The notes under the pieces were generated by a model. That model was not told the DNA's origin and did not search any database. It saw only the letters and a program-made list of their open reading frames with translations. Of a DNA stretch of 38,987 nt, positions 25,496-35,240 are shown in pieces (the stretch's first letter is position 1; each line of letters opens with the position of its first letter). The position numbers were made by a program, and so were the translations under genes. The stretch comes from Sphingomonadales bacterium (GTDB taxonomy: Bacteria > Bacteroidota > Bacteroidia > UBA7662), in contig VHAX01000021.1 in assembly GCA_016872215.1 (NCBI GenBank), forward strand, positions 1 through 38,987, read 5' to 3'.

Positions 25496-27112
25496 CTACT
25501 CCCCCAACACCTTAAGTGCGCGCTGCAGAACGAGATCGCGGCGGTGGAGTACCCGGTGGAAGCCCTCCGAGTTGTAGAGTTGCCGCCCCAGGTAGGCTTT
25601 GAGCCAATGGGCGATTTCTGCTTGTTCCGACTTCCACTGCGGTGCGTTGGGGGAGAAGTCGTCGAGCCGGGCGAATGAAGGTAGTCCACCCAACACTGCG
25701 GGCGGGAGGCTGTTTTGGGCTGCGAAACCAGCGGCGCTGCCCGCTGCGGTGAGTTCATTTCTGTAGCGGTCGGAGCAGTAGTAGCTGTAGCGGATGAGCT
25801 CGCCACTGCTGATTAAGCTGTAGAGCAGGCTGCCGAGCTTCGGGCCATCCTCTGTTACCACGCTGTCGGGCATGATACCGCCTCCGGCGAATACGCTGCG
25901 ACCACCGGTAGTTCGGTAGCGGGTGGAATCACTACCTGAAGCATTCTTTGCCTTGCGTGCATCCCCCGATTCTCCCTTTCCTTTTTTATCCCCCGAGCCC
26001 TTCTTTTCCCCCGCATCCCTCACATCCACCATTTCATCGTCGGGCCATTCGAGTCCCAGGTCTTCATAAGGCTTTTGTATGCAACGGCCGCTTGGGGTGT
26101 AGTAGCGGGCTACGGTGAGGCGCAAGCCGGCGCCGCCTTGCAGGTCGAACTGCTCCTGCACGGTTCCCTTTCCGAAGCTGCGGCGACCCATCACCAGTCC
26201 CCTGTCCCAATCCTGCACGCTCCCTGCGATGATTTCACTGGCCGAGGCCGATCCTTCGTCGATCAGCACCAGCATCGGTCCCTGTTCAAAACGACCATTA
26301 CGTGAGGCCTTGAATTCCTCACGCGGTTTCGTGCGCCCCTCTGTGTAGGTGATAAGCTTGTTGCCGTCAAGAAACTCATCGGCCAATTCGGTGGCGGCGT
26401 TGAGGTAGCCACCGGGGTTGCCCCGCAGGTCGAGAATCAACTGTTCAATTTTCTGTTGCCGGTTGAGGCGGTCGAAGGCCTCCCCGAATTCCTGCATGGT
26501 GGAAGCGGCGAATTTATTGAGGCGGATGTAGGCCGTTCCCGGTTTGATGTGGTAGGCGAGGTCGAGACTGTGGATGGGGATTTTATCGCGCACCACGGTG
26601 AACTGCATGAGGGTAGGTTGACCGCTTCTATGGATGCCCAGTTTCACCCGGCTGCCTTTTTTCCCTCTCAGCTGGCGGATCACCATTTGGTTGGTGAGTT
26701 CGGGTCCGCCCATGGCCTTGCCGTCGACCTCCACGATTTTGTCACCCGCCCGTATGCCTGCCTGCTCGGAGGGACCTCCGGAAAGTGCAGCCACCACGAG
26801 CACGCTGTCGTTGAGCCGGGTGAATTCCACGCCTATGCCTTCGAAGGAGCCCTCAAGGGGTTCGTTGGCCGCCTGCAGATCTTCAGCGGGTAGGTAGGCG
26901 CTGAAGGGGTCGAGTTGCGCCAGCAGCGCGTCGATGGCCGGTTTGTGGAGGGAGTCGACTGCAACCGAGTCTACATACACCTGTTCGATCAGTGAGAGTA
27001 CTTCCTCCAAGGGATTGGAAGTGGTCGATTCAGGTGTGGGGCCGAGTGGACCACCACTGTTGAGGCGGTAGCCGGCCCACATGCCCAAGAGGGTGGTGAG
27101 TCCGAGCAGCAA
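25496..27112 (-). CDS. C-terminal processing peptidase, S41 family, with PDZ domain
   Basis: 538 residues from TTG at 27112. An N-terminal membrane segment (LLLGLTTLLGMWAGYRL) anchors it facing the periplasm. PDZ domain at about 90-170; the catalytic Ser lies in GSASASE (287-293) and the Lys is Lys315 in SFGKGTVQE. A Lys/Gly/Ser-rich insert (about 366-395) interrupts the C-terminal part. These proteases cut periplasmic proteins at their C-termini. The start is doubtful: the frame stays open upstream for over 45 codons (ending RRISSWRLP before LLLGL) without any ATG, while an ATG at 27152-27154 sits in another frame. So the real start is a rare codon upstream, or a frameshift lies near 27130. 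Confidence 0.9.
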   Translation of the reverse strand: MLLGLTTLLGMWAGYRLNSGGPLGPTPESTTSNPLEEVLSLIEQVYVDSVAVDSLHKPAIDALLAQLDPFSAYLPAEDLQAANEPLEGSFEGIGVEFTRLNDSVLVVAALSGGPSEQAGIRAGDKIVEVDGKAMGGPELTNQMVIRQLRGKKGSRVKLGIHRSGQPTLMQFTVVRDKIPIHSLDLAYHIKPGTAYIRLNKFAASTMQEFGEAFDRLNRQQKIEQLILDLRGNPGGYLNAATELADEFLDGNKLITYTEGRTKPREEFKASRNGRFEQGPMLVLIDEGSASASEIIAGSVQDWDRGLVMGRRSFGKGTVQEQFDLQGGAGLRLTVARYYTPSGRCIQKPYEDLGLEWPDDEMVDVRDAGEKKGSGDKKGKGESGDARKAKNASGSDSTRYRTTGGRSVFAGGGIMPDSVVTEDGPKLGSLLYSLISSGELIRYSYYCSDRYRNELTAAGSAAGFAAQNSLPPAVLGGLPSFARLDDFSPNAPQWKSEQAEIAHWLKAYLGRQLYNSEGFHRVLHRRDLVLQRALKVLGE

Positions 27113-27328
27113 GGGCAGGCGCCAGCTACTGATGCGGCGCGCTGGGGCTCCATGAGCTCCGTTCGTGGTGGGTTCGGAGGGTTCGGATGAGGTGGGTTGG
27201 GTTTCCAGAGGGATTGATCGATTGAATAAAGAAAAAGCGCCTGCAAAAATGAGGTTATTTTGGTGAACCTAATGCAATGTTTCTCATTTTTGTGCGGATA
27301 AGTAATAAGTTTCAACATACCCGTCATA

Positions 27329-28249
27329 ATGCCCGATAGTCCAAACCAAAAGCCCAGGCGCAGGTCGCCCAAAACCGTGACGCCTGGCTGCATCAGTGCA
27401 TCAACCGAAGCGGATGCCAGGACTACCGAGCAAGCCTCGGCCTACCGCAACTTCGACCACTTGTCGATTCGCTCCATGTTGCGGGTTATGAACCGCGAAG
27501 ACCGCAGTGTGGCCCGGTCGGTGGGCAGGGCATTACCCGAAGTCGAAAGGCTGGCGGAGGCCATCTACCGACAAATGAATGCAGGTGGACGCTTGTTCTA
27601 TCTCGGTGCCGGCACCAGCGGGCGCCTGGGTATTGTAGACGCGAGCGAATGCCCGCCCACCTTCGGGGTGGAGTCCGGGCGGGTGGTGGGACTCATAGCA
27701 GGGGGCGATGCCGCCATCCGCAAAGCGGTGGAATTCGCCGAGGACCAGCCCGATGGGGGATGGAACGACCTGCAAGCGCATCATGTAGGGTCCGGCGATG
27801 TGGTGGTGGGACTGGCAGCATCGGGTACCACACCTTATGTGGTGGGGGCACTGGCCGAATGCCGTCGACGAAATATCCCCACCGGGTGCATCACCTGCAA
27901 CCAGAACAGCCCCCTGGCGGCGCAGGCCGATTACCCCGTGGTGGTGGTGGTAGGCCCCGAGGTCATCAGCGGCTCAACACGCCTCAAAAGTGGTACCGCA
28001 CAGAAGTTCGTACTCAACATGCTCACCACCACGGTAATGGTGCGCCTCGGCTATGTACGAGGCAACCGCATGGTGCACATGCAGCTCAGCAACAATAAGT
28101 TGTGGGATCGCGGCATCCGCATGCTGCGGCAGGAATACCCGATCACAGAAGCCGAAGCCCGGCGCCTGCTCAACATACATGGCTCCGTCGATGCTGTTAT
28201 GCGCCAGCTCGAGTCGCAACCGCCAACCGGTCCGAATGCACCACATTGA
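27329..28249 (+). CDS. murQ: N-acetylmuramic acid 6-phosphate etherase
   Basis: 306 residues. MurQ splits the lactyl ether of MurNAc-6-phosphate to GlcNAc-6-phosphate during cell-wall recycling. SIS-domain motifs: GGRLFYLGAGTSGRLGIVDASECPPTFG, VVVGLAASGTTPYVVGAL and VISGSTRLKSGTAQKFVLNMLTT, the last two with the catalytic and sugar-phosphate residues. The first about 35 residues are a polar extension not usual for MurQ; the family match starts near NFDHLSIRSMLRVMN. It is divergent from the S41 peptidase and overlaps the next gene by 14 bases, so they are probably translated together. Confidence 0.96.
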   Translation: MPDSPNQKPRRRSPKTVTPGCISASTEADARTTEQASAYRNFDHLSIRSMLRVMNREDRSVARSVGRALPEVERLAEAIYRQMNAGGRLFYLGAGTSGRLGIVDASECPPTFGVESGRVVGLIAGGDAAIRKAVEFAEDQPDGGWNDLQAHHVGSGDVVVGLAASGTTPYVVGALAECRRRNIPTGCITCNQNSPLAAQADYPVVVVVGPEVISGSTRLKSGTAQKFVLNMLTTTVMVRLGYVRGNRMVHMQLSNNKLWDRGIRMLRQEYPITEAEARRLLNIHGSVDAVMRQLESQPPTGPNAPH

Positions 28250-28805
28250 GCCCTTTTATCGGTGGGTCGACGAATACAACGCCTGCGAGGATAAATATTC
28301 ACCATTCTACGGGCGGGCCTATTCCGAATCCCAGTACACCCACAGCATCTACAACTACCTTATCCACCCCCAATGGGATGAATTCGGGTCGGAGACCCTG
28401 TTCATGAAAATTCTGTATGTCGACTACCCCGACGGTTTTGCGGTGCTCGAGTTCATCGGTGAATGGAACGATGCCGTAAACAACGACGTCATGCAACTCA
28501 AAACCGAGGTGCTGGAGGTGCTCCTGCGCAACGGAATCCGGAAGTTCCTGCTTCTGGGGGAACGCGTGCTCAATTTCCACCCGTCCGACGATTGCTACTA
28601 TGAGGACTGGTTTCAGGATGTCGATGAAGGATGGATCGTGGCGATCAACTTTCGCGATCATGTGCGCGAGGAATGGAGCCGCTGCGGCATTGATCAATAT
28701 GTGCACTTCGGGGGCGAACTCGACGAAATGCCCTGGCAAAAATACCACCCCACCGAACTGTTTCGCCATGTCGATGGTTTGGTGAATCGTCGGCTTACAT
28801 TCTGA
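28236..28805 (+). CDS. Conserved protein of unknown function downstream of murQ
   Basis: 189 residues from the ATG at 28236, inside the end of murQ. The frame is open back to 28053 but that part is murQ in another frame. It starts MHHIEPFYRWVDEYNACEDKYSPFYGRAYSE and is rich in Trp, Tyr and acidic residues (YYEDWFQDVDEGWIVAINFRDH). No signal peptide, membrane helix or cofactor motif is seen; it looks like a soluble cytoplasmic protein. I do not recognise the family. The overlap with murQ ties its expression to cell-wall recycling, but that is not proof of a role. Confidence 0.75.
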   Translation: MHHIEPFYRWVDEYNACEDKYSPFYGRAYSESQYTHSIYNYLIHPQWDEFGSETLFMKILYVDYPDGFAVLEFIGEWNDAVNNDVMQLKTEVLEVLLRNGIRKFLLLGERVLNFHPSDDCYYEDWFQDVDEGWIVAINFRDHVREEWSRCGIDQYVHFGGELDEMPWQKYHPTELFRHVDGLVNRRLTF

Positions 28806-29128
28806 TTTTTTATAGGCTTATGCATGCCAGCGCAGGTTCATCCAGCACCCAAACAGCCATAATCCCAATCCATTCAGCACCAAAACCATTCCACTTAGCC
28901 CGAATACAAACCACTCAGCCCGAGCATAAAAAAAAGACTGAAATCTCATACCCGAGCATCAATCTAATCGATAGATCCTCACGGCTAAGCTTCAACCAAA
29001 ACCACAGAAATCCCGTACCTGCGCATCACCCCAGAATGACCGCGAACATCAACGGAACGACAAAACGAGCATCAAAATTGAACGCACCGAGTATCAACCT
29101 AAACCAATAAAAATCCCGCAACTTAAAA
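28806..29128. other. 323-base A/C-rich spacer with weak direct repeats
   Basis: Plus strand is unusually rich in A and C. GAAATC(T/C)C(A/G)TACC at 28940 and 29007 each continue into a (C/T)G(A/C)GCATCA tail, 18 of 22 positions equal. Variants of CCGAGCAT occur near 28917, 28952, 29071 and 29089. A 96-codon frame here has no recognisable protein character. I see no terminator or clear promoter for the ABC exporter. Confidence 0.45.
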
Positions 29129-31024
29129 GTGTCACGACCGCAATTCAACAGCAACCAAAGTGTAGGCACCGACGATGCTCCCAAGGTGCGTCTCAGCGGA
29201 GCCGCCCTGAGCCGATTCCTGCAACTCCTTAGATACATGCGGCCCTACCGCAGCGCGTACTTCCTCGGACTTCTTATGCTGGTGCTCTCGAGCCTTTCGT
29301 CGCTCTCCTTTCCATGGCTCATGGGGCAGCTTATCGATACCTCCCTCGGACAACTGCCATCGAACCGCGAAGGCCTGCCGGGGGTAGGAGGGGGCCCATC
29401 GGTGTCGTGGGACCTCAACGGGCTCGCCTGGGTACTAGTGGGTGTACTCGTCCTGCAGTCTATCTTCTCCTTCGCGCGGGTTTACCTCTTCGTGCGTGTG
29501 GGCGAGTCTACCCTGGCCGACCTCAGACGCGATACCTATGAACATCTGCTGCGCTTGCCCATGGAATTCTTCGGGTCGAGGCGGGTAGGTGAACTTAACT
29601 CACGGCTATCGGCCGATTTATCGCTCATTCAGGACACGCTAAGCACCACCCTTGCCGAATTGCTGCGCCAGACCGTGGTGCTGGTGGGTGGACTAGCATT
29701 ATTGGCGTCGACCAGTGTTCGGCTGATGGGGTTCATGCTCGCCATACTCCCCATTTTGGTGCTTTTGGCCGTGGTTTTTGGTCGCTGGATCCGCAAGGTG
29801 GCCCGCGCAGCGCAAGACGAATTGGCCGATGCCCAAACCATCGTGGAGGAAACCCTGCAGGCTATTGGCAGCGTGAAAGCCTACGCCAATGAGGATTACG
29901 AAACCCAGCGATTTAAGGGCAAGATGAGGTCGGTTGTGAAGTTGGCCCTCCGGGGTGCCCTGTTCCGGGCTGCGTTCACAAGCTTTGTGATCCTCGGGCT
30001 GTTCGGGAGTATAGTAGCGGTCATCTGGTTTGGTGCGCTTATGGTGCGCGACGGCAGCCTCAGCATTGGTAGCCTCACCAGTTTCGTTTTGTACAGCACC
30101 TTCGTAGGTGCCGCCCTGGGAGGCTTCGCCGAGTTGTTTGCCCAGCTTCAACGTACGCTCGGGGCCACCGAACGCGTGCTCGATCTCTTTTCCGAACCCG
30201 CCGAGCCCTGGACCGGAGGAACGGCCGATGCATCGAAAATCAAGGGCCACATCGAATTTCAGTCGGTCGACTTCCACTACGCATCGCGGGCCGACGTGCC
30301 TGTGCTCAGGCAGGTGAACCTTTCGGTCGCCCCGGGCGAAACCCTGGCCCTGGTGGGAGCAAGTGGCGCGGGAAAATCGACCATCGTTCAGTTGCTGCTC
30401 GGATTCTATGCACCCGTGGGCGGCACCGTGCAGGTCGATGGGGTAGAGCCCAGCCATTATGGCTGGTCGACCTACCGACGCAAGCTGGCGGTGGTGCCCC
30501 AGGACATCGTTTTGTTTGGCGGAACCATCCGCGAGAACATCGCTTATGGCCGACCCGGTGCTGGCGACGATGAGATTCGCGACGTGGCAGTACGGGCGCA
30601 CGCCTGGGAGTTTATCGCACAGTTTCCTCAGCAGCTCGATACTGTGGTAGGGGAGCGCGGGGTGCGGTTGAGTGGTGGACAAAGACAACGTATTGCGATA
30701 GCCCGTGCCATTCTGCGCGATCCGGTGATTCTAATCCTCGATGAGGCCACGAGTTCGCTCGACAGTGCGTCTGAACGGCTTGTGCAGGCCGGTTTGGAGG
30801 AGTTGATGCGCGGGCGAACTTCGGTGGTGGTGGCGCACCGACTTAGTACGATCCGCGGTGCTCACCGGATCGCAGTGCTGCAACAGGGAACGGTGGCGGA
30901 ATATGGCACCCACGAAGATCTGATGGAGGCCGATGGTCTGTATGCGGGCATGTATCGGCTGCAGATGAGCGGTCGCATTCTGGAGTCGGGGTTGACATCC
31001 GATCCGTTGGACCTGCGAGGGTAG
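29129..31024 (+). CDS. MsbA-like ABC exporter (fused membrane and ATPase half-transporter)
   Basis: 631 residues from a GTG. The membrane domain covers about residues 30-330 with six helices and the coupling helix EFFGSRRVGELNSRLSAD. The ATPase domain has Walker A GASGAGKST (410-418), Q-loop Gln458 (VPQD), signature LSGGQ (514-518), Walker B VILILDEATSSLD (533-545) and the switch His in VVVAHRLST. It works as a homodimer or heterodimer exporting lipid, peptide or drug; the substrate cannot be told. No partner half-transporter is adjacent, so a homodimer is likely. Only GTG fits near the homology start; the first ATG comes after helix 1 begins. Confidence 0.93.
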   Translation: MSRPQFNSNQSVGTDDAPKVRLSGAALSRFLQLLRYMRPYRSAYFLGLLMLVLSSLSSLSFPWLMGQLIDTSLGQLPSNREGLPGVGGGPSVSWDLNGLAWVLVGVLVLQSIFSFARVYLFVRVGESTLADLRRDTYEHLLRLPMEFFGSRRVGELNSRLSADLSLIQDTLSTTLAELLRQTVVLVGGLALLASTSVRLMGFMLAILPILVLLAVVFGRWIRKVARAAQDELADAQTIVEETLQAIGSVKAYANEDYETQRFKGKMRSVVKLALRGALFRAAFTSFVILGLFGSIVAVIWFGALMVRDGSLSIGSLTSFVLYSTFVGAALGGFAELFAQLQRTLGATERVLDLFSEPAEPWTGGTADASKIKGHIEFQSVDFHYASRADVPVLRQVNLSVAPGETLALVGASGAGKSTIVQLLLGFYAPVGGTVQVDGVEPSHYGWSTYRRKLAVVPQDIVLFGGTIRENIAYGRPGAGDDEIRDVAVRAHAWEFIAQFPQQLDTVVGERGVRLSGGQRQRIAIARAILRDPVILILDEATSSLDSASERLVQAGLEELMRGRTSVVVAHRLSTIRGAHRIAVLQQGTVAEYGTHEDLMEADGLYAGMYRLQMSGRILESGLTSDPLDLRG

Positions 31025-31110
31025 GAGTGGTTTTCCACATCCATTTTTTTGTGTAAAACTTTTACCCGTTTCTTTTGTTCGCTGCTCTTCCTTTTGTGGC
31101 GCTTATCTTC

Positions 31111-31118
31111 TATTTTTG
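31111..31118 (+). promoter_or_regulatory. Minus-7 box of the act operon
   Basis: TATTTTTG is a perfect TAnnTTTG element; no good -33 element lies 19 bases upstream. The predicted start near 31125 favours ATG 31161 over earlier codons for actA. Confidence 0.55.
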
Positions 31119-31160
31119 CCCCCGTCAAAAACCGCGGGGTGCGGTGGAAACGTAAAGCGA

Positions 31161-32075
31161 ATGAGAGCAAAATTTCATTTTCAAAAATCGGTTGTCTTAA
31201 GGAGTGTGGCATCGGGCGTGGGGTTGAGTCCGTTGGTTTCAGTAACTACCTGGGCTCAGGATGTCGCCGATGCGCCGGCAGATTCCGGCTTTGGCTTGTC
31301 GCAACTTATCTGGGTTCTCATTTTCATTGCCGCCGCGGTTGGTTGGTTGTTGGTGCGCAGCAGCCGGATGTTGGACGAGGAGTTTCAGGAGCGGGTAGAC
31401 GCGGGCAAGGCCGATCCAGATCCAGATAAACTAAAGGATGTAGGCATCAAATTCAAGCCCCGCGCCGTGCATGTGGTGGGGGCATTGCTCACCCTGTTCC
31501 TCATCGGGGGCATAGGTTGGGGCATCGATGTAGCCTCGTATGTAGGTATACAGCAGGGATATCAGCCTGCTCAGCCCGTAGCGTTCAGTCATGAACTGCA
31601 TGCAGGGGCGCATCAGATCGCATGTAGTTATTGTCATACGGGTGTGGAGCGCGGAAAAAGTGCCACCATTCCCTCGGTCAATATTTGTATGAATTGCCAC
31701 AATCAGATCAAGAAGGATGCGCCTGAGATTAAAAAAATTCATGCGGCTTGGGAGCAAAACCGCCCCATCGAATGGATTCGGATTCATAATTTGCCCGATT
31801 TCGCTTATTTCAACCACTACCAGCACTACAAAATTGCGGGCATCGAATGCCAGACTTGCCATGGTCCGATCGAAAAAATGCCGGAGGTGTATCAGCATTC
31901 GCAGCTCACCATGGGATGGTGTATCAATTGTCACCGCGAAACCAAGGTCGACCTCGACAACGGTTATTACCAGGCTGTTCATGGCGATAAGCCCGCGTTT
32001 CAGGCTGCTTTGAAGGAGAAGGGGCTCACCATCGCCAATTTGGGTGGACTGGAATGCTCTAAGTGTCACTATTGA
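31161..32075 (+). CDS. actA: Alternative complex III subunit ActA, pentaheme cytochrome c
   Basis: 304 residues from the ATG at 31161. A signal-like N-terminus ends TTWAQD, then two membrane helices (about 45-65 and 100-125) and a soluble domain with five CxxCH heme sites: CSYCH, CMNCH, CQTCH, CINCH and, at the very end, CSKCH. ACIII oxidises menaquinol and passes electrons to periplasmic carriers or directly to an oxidase; ActA collects them from the iron-sulfur subunit. First gene of the operon, 50 bases before actB. The frame is open back to 31116, but that start falls on the -7 promoter element. Confidence 0.95.
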   Translation: MRAKFHFQKSVVLRSVASGVGLSPLVSVTTWAQDVADAPADSGFGLSQLIWVLIFIAAAVGWLLVRSSRMLDEEFQERVDAGKADPDPDKLKDVGIKFKPRAVHVVGALLTLFLIGGIGWGIDVASYVGIQQGYQPAQPVAFSHELHAGAHQIACSYCHTGVERGKSATIPSVNICMNCHNQIKKDAPEIKKIHAAWEQNRPIEWIRIHNLPDFAYFNHYQHYKIAGIECQTCHGPIEKMPEVYQHSQLTMGWCINCHRETKVDLDNGYYQAVHGDKPAFQAALKEKGLTIANLGGLECSKCHY

Positions 32076-32125
32076 TGTTTCGTTTGATAATTCGTTGAAC
32101 CGAAGGTTACCGCTGATCTACCGTT

Positions 32126-35100
32126 ATGGATAAAACACAACCCAAGTACTGGAGGAGCCTGGCCGAATGGCAGCAGGAGGATTCGTTCCGTGAGGAAGCC
32201 TCTCGTGAATTCAAGGAAGAACTACCACTCGAGGAAATTCTCGGATCGGGCAGTTTGTCGCTTTCCTCCAGCCGCCGCGATTTTTTGAAGTTTTTCGGCT
32301 TCGGAATGGGGGCCGCCACGCTGGCCGCGTGCACCAAGACACCCGTAAAAAAGGCGATTCCTTTTGTGAATCACCCCGAAGAGATGTCGCCCTCGCTCGC
32401 CACCTGGTATGCCACCACCTATTATGATGGCTACGATTATGCCAGCGTACTGGTGAAAACCCGCGAAGGCCGCCCCATTAAAATGGAGGGCAATTCGATG
32501 TCGTCTATCACCAAGGGAGGTGTCAACGCCCGGGTTCATGCCTCGGTATTATCACTCTACGATACCACGCGCTACAAAAGCCCCCGCTCGGGCAATCAAT
32601 CGATTTCCTGGTCTGAATTCGACCAGGCATTTGCCGCTCAGATGGATGCCGCCGCCGGTCGCCCCGTTGTGATGCTCACCCACAGTGTGGTGAGTCCCAC
32701 CACCCGTCGCCTGATTGCCCAAACAATGGCCAAATACCCCAACCTGCGTTGGGTGTCGTATGATTCCATTTCTGCTTCGGGCATGCTGGAGGCCAATGAA
32801 GCCGATTTTGGGCAGGCCGCTTTGCCTTCTTACCGTTTTGCTCAGGCCCGTGTTGTTTTGGGCATCGATGCCGACTTTTTGGGCAATTGGTTGTTGCCGG
32901 TCGCCTTCACGCGCGATTACACCCAAAACCGCAAGATCAACCCCGATAAACCGGAGATGTCGCGGCATATACAGTTCGAGTCACGCCTCAGCGTCACCGG
33001 CTCCAATGCCGATGTACGCGCAACCTACCGTGCATCCCAGGGGGCTCAGTTGGTGGCCAACCTCTACAATGCTATAGCGAAATTAGCCGGAAAAGCCTTA
33101 TTGTCGGTTCCCGCTTTGGAGCTGGCTGGCAATTCAATTACGCAATCGGCCGCTGCCCTTTGGAAGGCTAAAGGCCAAGCTTTGGTGGTATGTGGCTCCA
33201 ACGACCCTAAAGTACAACGGATGGTCAACGGTATCAACCAGATGCTGGGGTCCTATGGAAGCACGATTGATTGGTCGGCCCCTATGTCGATACGGCAAGG
33301 CCGCGACCGCGATGTAGAGCAGTTGATGGCTGATCTAAAATCAGGTGCGGTGGCCGGTTTAATCGTTTGTGGTGTCAATCCAGTCTACGATCATCCGAAA
33401 GGTAAGGAGTGGGCGGAACTAATGAAAAAAGCCACGGTGAGTGTGGCCTTCGCCACCCAGCCCGATGAAACAGCCGTTTGCGCGCGTCTTATTGGTGCTT
33501 GTAGCCACTTTTTAGAGAGCTGGGGCGATGCCGAGCCTGTTGCGGGTCAGTATAGCCTGCAGCAGCCTGCCATTTCACGGCTCTACGATACCCGTTCACT
33601 CAACGAATGGTTGCTGCAACTGTCTGGTTCGGGTGAGTCGTCCTACGACGCGTTGAAGTCGACCTGGAACGGACTCGCTTCTGCTTCCGGTGCCATCGAT
33701 ACTGGAGCATTCTGGCGTACCGCCCTGCACAATGGGGTATATATTGGTTCAGCCCGTGCGGGTTCTTCGGTGGTTTACAAAGGCTTTGACAGTTCAGTGG
33801 CCTCAGGAATTGCAGCGGGTAAGGCCGATGGTTTGGATTTGGTATTGTACGAAAAATTGAGCTTGGGTAATGGTGCGCATGCGGGCAACCCCTGGTTGCA
33901 GGAGATGCCCGATCCGATATCAAAAGCGTGTTGGGACAACTACCTGGCGGTGAATGTGAAGACCGCCCGTGAGAACAACTGGAAAGACGGGGATATGGTG
34001 AATGTGAAAGCCGGATCTGTGGAGGTTGAGGTTCCCGTACTGGTTCAGCCGGGTATGCACCCCAGCACTGTTGCCCTTGCAGTGGGCTATGGCCGAAACG
34101 ATGTGGGTGTCGCCGGCAAGGGGGTTGGCGTTAATGCCTTCGCTTTTATGCAGTCGGGCGACCACCGTTCATCGATTATTTCGGGCGTACAGGTAAAGGC
34201 TACGGGTCAACATACAGAATTGGCCCAAACCCAAACCCACCATACCATTGAGGGGCGCAACATTATGAAGGAGACACACCTCGACCGCTACATGGCCGAC
34301 CATGCCGACGGTAATGTTCGTCCGTATGTCACCCGCAAAAAGGCCGACGGCAGCTATGAGAAAGTCTATCCTGGCAAGAGCCGAAATGCGATTACCTTGT
34401 GGCAGGACCGCGAGTACGAAGGGCACCATTGGGCCATGGCGGTCGATCTCAATGCGTGTACGGGTTGTGGCGCCTGTGTGGTAAGCTGTCAGGTCGAAAA
34501 CAACGTGCCGGTTGTGGGCAAGCAGGAAGTCATCAACCGCAGGGAGATGCACTGGATCCGCATCGACCGCTACTACGCTTTTGTGCAAGATGGGGAGCGG
34601 ATCGACAAGGAAACCGATTACGACCGGATCGGAACCGGTGATCAGGTAGATGTGGTGTTTCAGCCCATTATGTGTATGCAGTGTGACAACGCGCCCTGCG
34701 AAACGGTTTGTCCGGTTCTGGCCACGGTTCATTCCGATGAGGGCCTCAACCAGATGGTCTACAACCGCTGCGTGGGCACGCGCTATTGTGCCAACAACTG
34801 TCCGTATAAAGTGCGTCGTTTCAACTGGTTCAGCTACATCGACAACCCCAAATTCAATACGAATCCCACGCAGACCGATCTTGGACGTATGGTGCTGAAC
34901 CCCGACGTAACGGTCAGGGCCCGCGGGGTCATGGAAAAATGTACGTTCTGTGTTCAGCGTATACAGGCAGGTAAACTCGACGCCAAGCGCGAAGGCCGTG
35001 GAGTGGGTGACGGAGAAATTAAGACCGCCTGCCAGCAGTCTTGTCCGGCCGGAGCCATCGTATTCGGCGATCTCAACGACCCGGAGAGCGAGGTATCGCG

Positions 35101-35206
35101 TCTGTTCCTCAACGAGCGCTCCTATGGTGTCGTCGAGGAGCTCAACGTGCTGCCCTCGGTCAACTATCTTACAAAAGTCAGAAACCGTGATACAGTAAAA
35201 TCTTAG
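32126..35206 (+). CDS. actB: Alternative complex III subunit ActB, molybdopterin-like and iron-sulfur domains fused
   Basis: 1026 residues. A twin-arginine signal (SSRRDFLKFFGFGMGAATLAAC) near residue 50 ends in Cys, so it is probably a Tat-exported lipoprotein. The first about 700 residues are a molybdopterin oxidoreductase-like domain, which in ACIII holds no cofactor. The last about 250 carry ferredoxin-type cluster motifs: CTGCGACVVSCQVEN, CMQCDNAPCETVCPV, CVGTRYCANNCPYKVRRFNW, CTFCVQR and CQQSCPAGAI. In the complex these clusters relay electrons from the quinol subunit to the hemes. The single fused chain is the normal Bacteroidota form. actC begins 34 bases later. Confidence 0.96.
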   Translation: MDKTQPKYWRSLAEWQQEDSFREEASREFKEELPLEEILGSGSLSLSSSRRDFLKFFGFGMGAATLAACTKTPVKKAIPFVNHPEEMSPSLATWYATTYYDGYDYASVLVKTREGRPIKMEGNSMSSITKGGVNARVHASVLSLYDTTRYKSPRSGNQSISWSEFDQAFAAQMDAAAGRPVVMLTHSVVSPTTRRLIAQTMAKYPNLRWVSYDSISASGMLEANEADFGQAALPSYRFAQARVVLGIDADFLGNWLLPVAFTRDYTQNRKINPDKPEMSRHIQFESRLSVTGSNADVRATYRASQGAQLVANLYNAIAKLAGKALLSVPALELAGNSITQSAAALWKAKGQALVVCGSNDPKVQRMVNGINQMLGSYGSTIDWSAPMSIRQGRDRDVEQLMADLKSGAVAGLIVCGVNPVYDHPKGKEWAELMKKATVSVAFATQPDETAVCARLIGACSHFLESWGDAEPVAGQYSLQQPAISRLYDTRSLNEWLLQLSGSGESSYDALKSTWNGLASASGAIDTGAFWRTALHNGVYIGSARAGSSVVYKGFDSSVASGIAAGKADGLDLVLYEKLSLGNGAHAGNPWLQEMPDPISKACWDNYLAVNVKTARENNWKDGDMVNVKAGSVEVEVPVLVQPGMHPSTVALAVGYGRNDVGVAGKGVGVNAFAFMQSGDHRSSIISGVQVKATGQHTELAQTQTHHTIEGRNIMKETHLDRYMADHADGNVRPYVTRKKADGSYEKVYPGKSRNAITLWQDREYEGHHWAMAVDLNACTGCGACVVSCQVENNVPVVGKQEVINRREMHWIRIDRYYAFVQDGERIDKETDYDRIGTGDQVDVVFQPIMCMQCDNAPCETVCPVLATVHSDEGLNQMVYNRCVGTRYCANNCPYKVRRFNWFSYIDNPKFNTNPTQTDLGRMVLNPDVTVRARGVMEKCTFCVQRIQAGKLDAKREGRGVGDGEIKTACQQSCPAGAIVFGDLNDPESEVSRLFLNERSYGVVEELNVLPSVNYLTKVRNRDTVKS

Positions 35207-35240
35207 TGTTTAATACTATTGCAACAAACGATACGATAAG

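Noticed and set aside
29699-30688. 329-codon minus-strand frame opposite the ABC exporter
   Set aside because: It mirrors the coding strand of an intact ABC transporter with all its motifs, and has no family features of its own.
31431-32069. 212-codon minus-strand frame opposite actA
   Set aside because: It is antisense to five heme-binding sites that fix the real frame.
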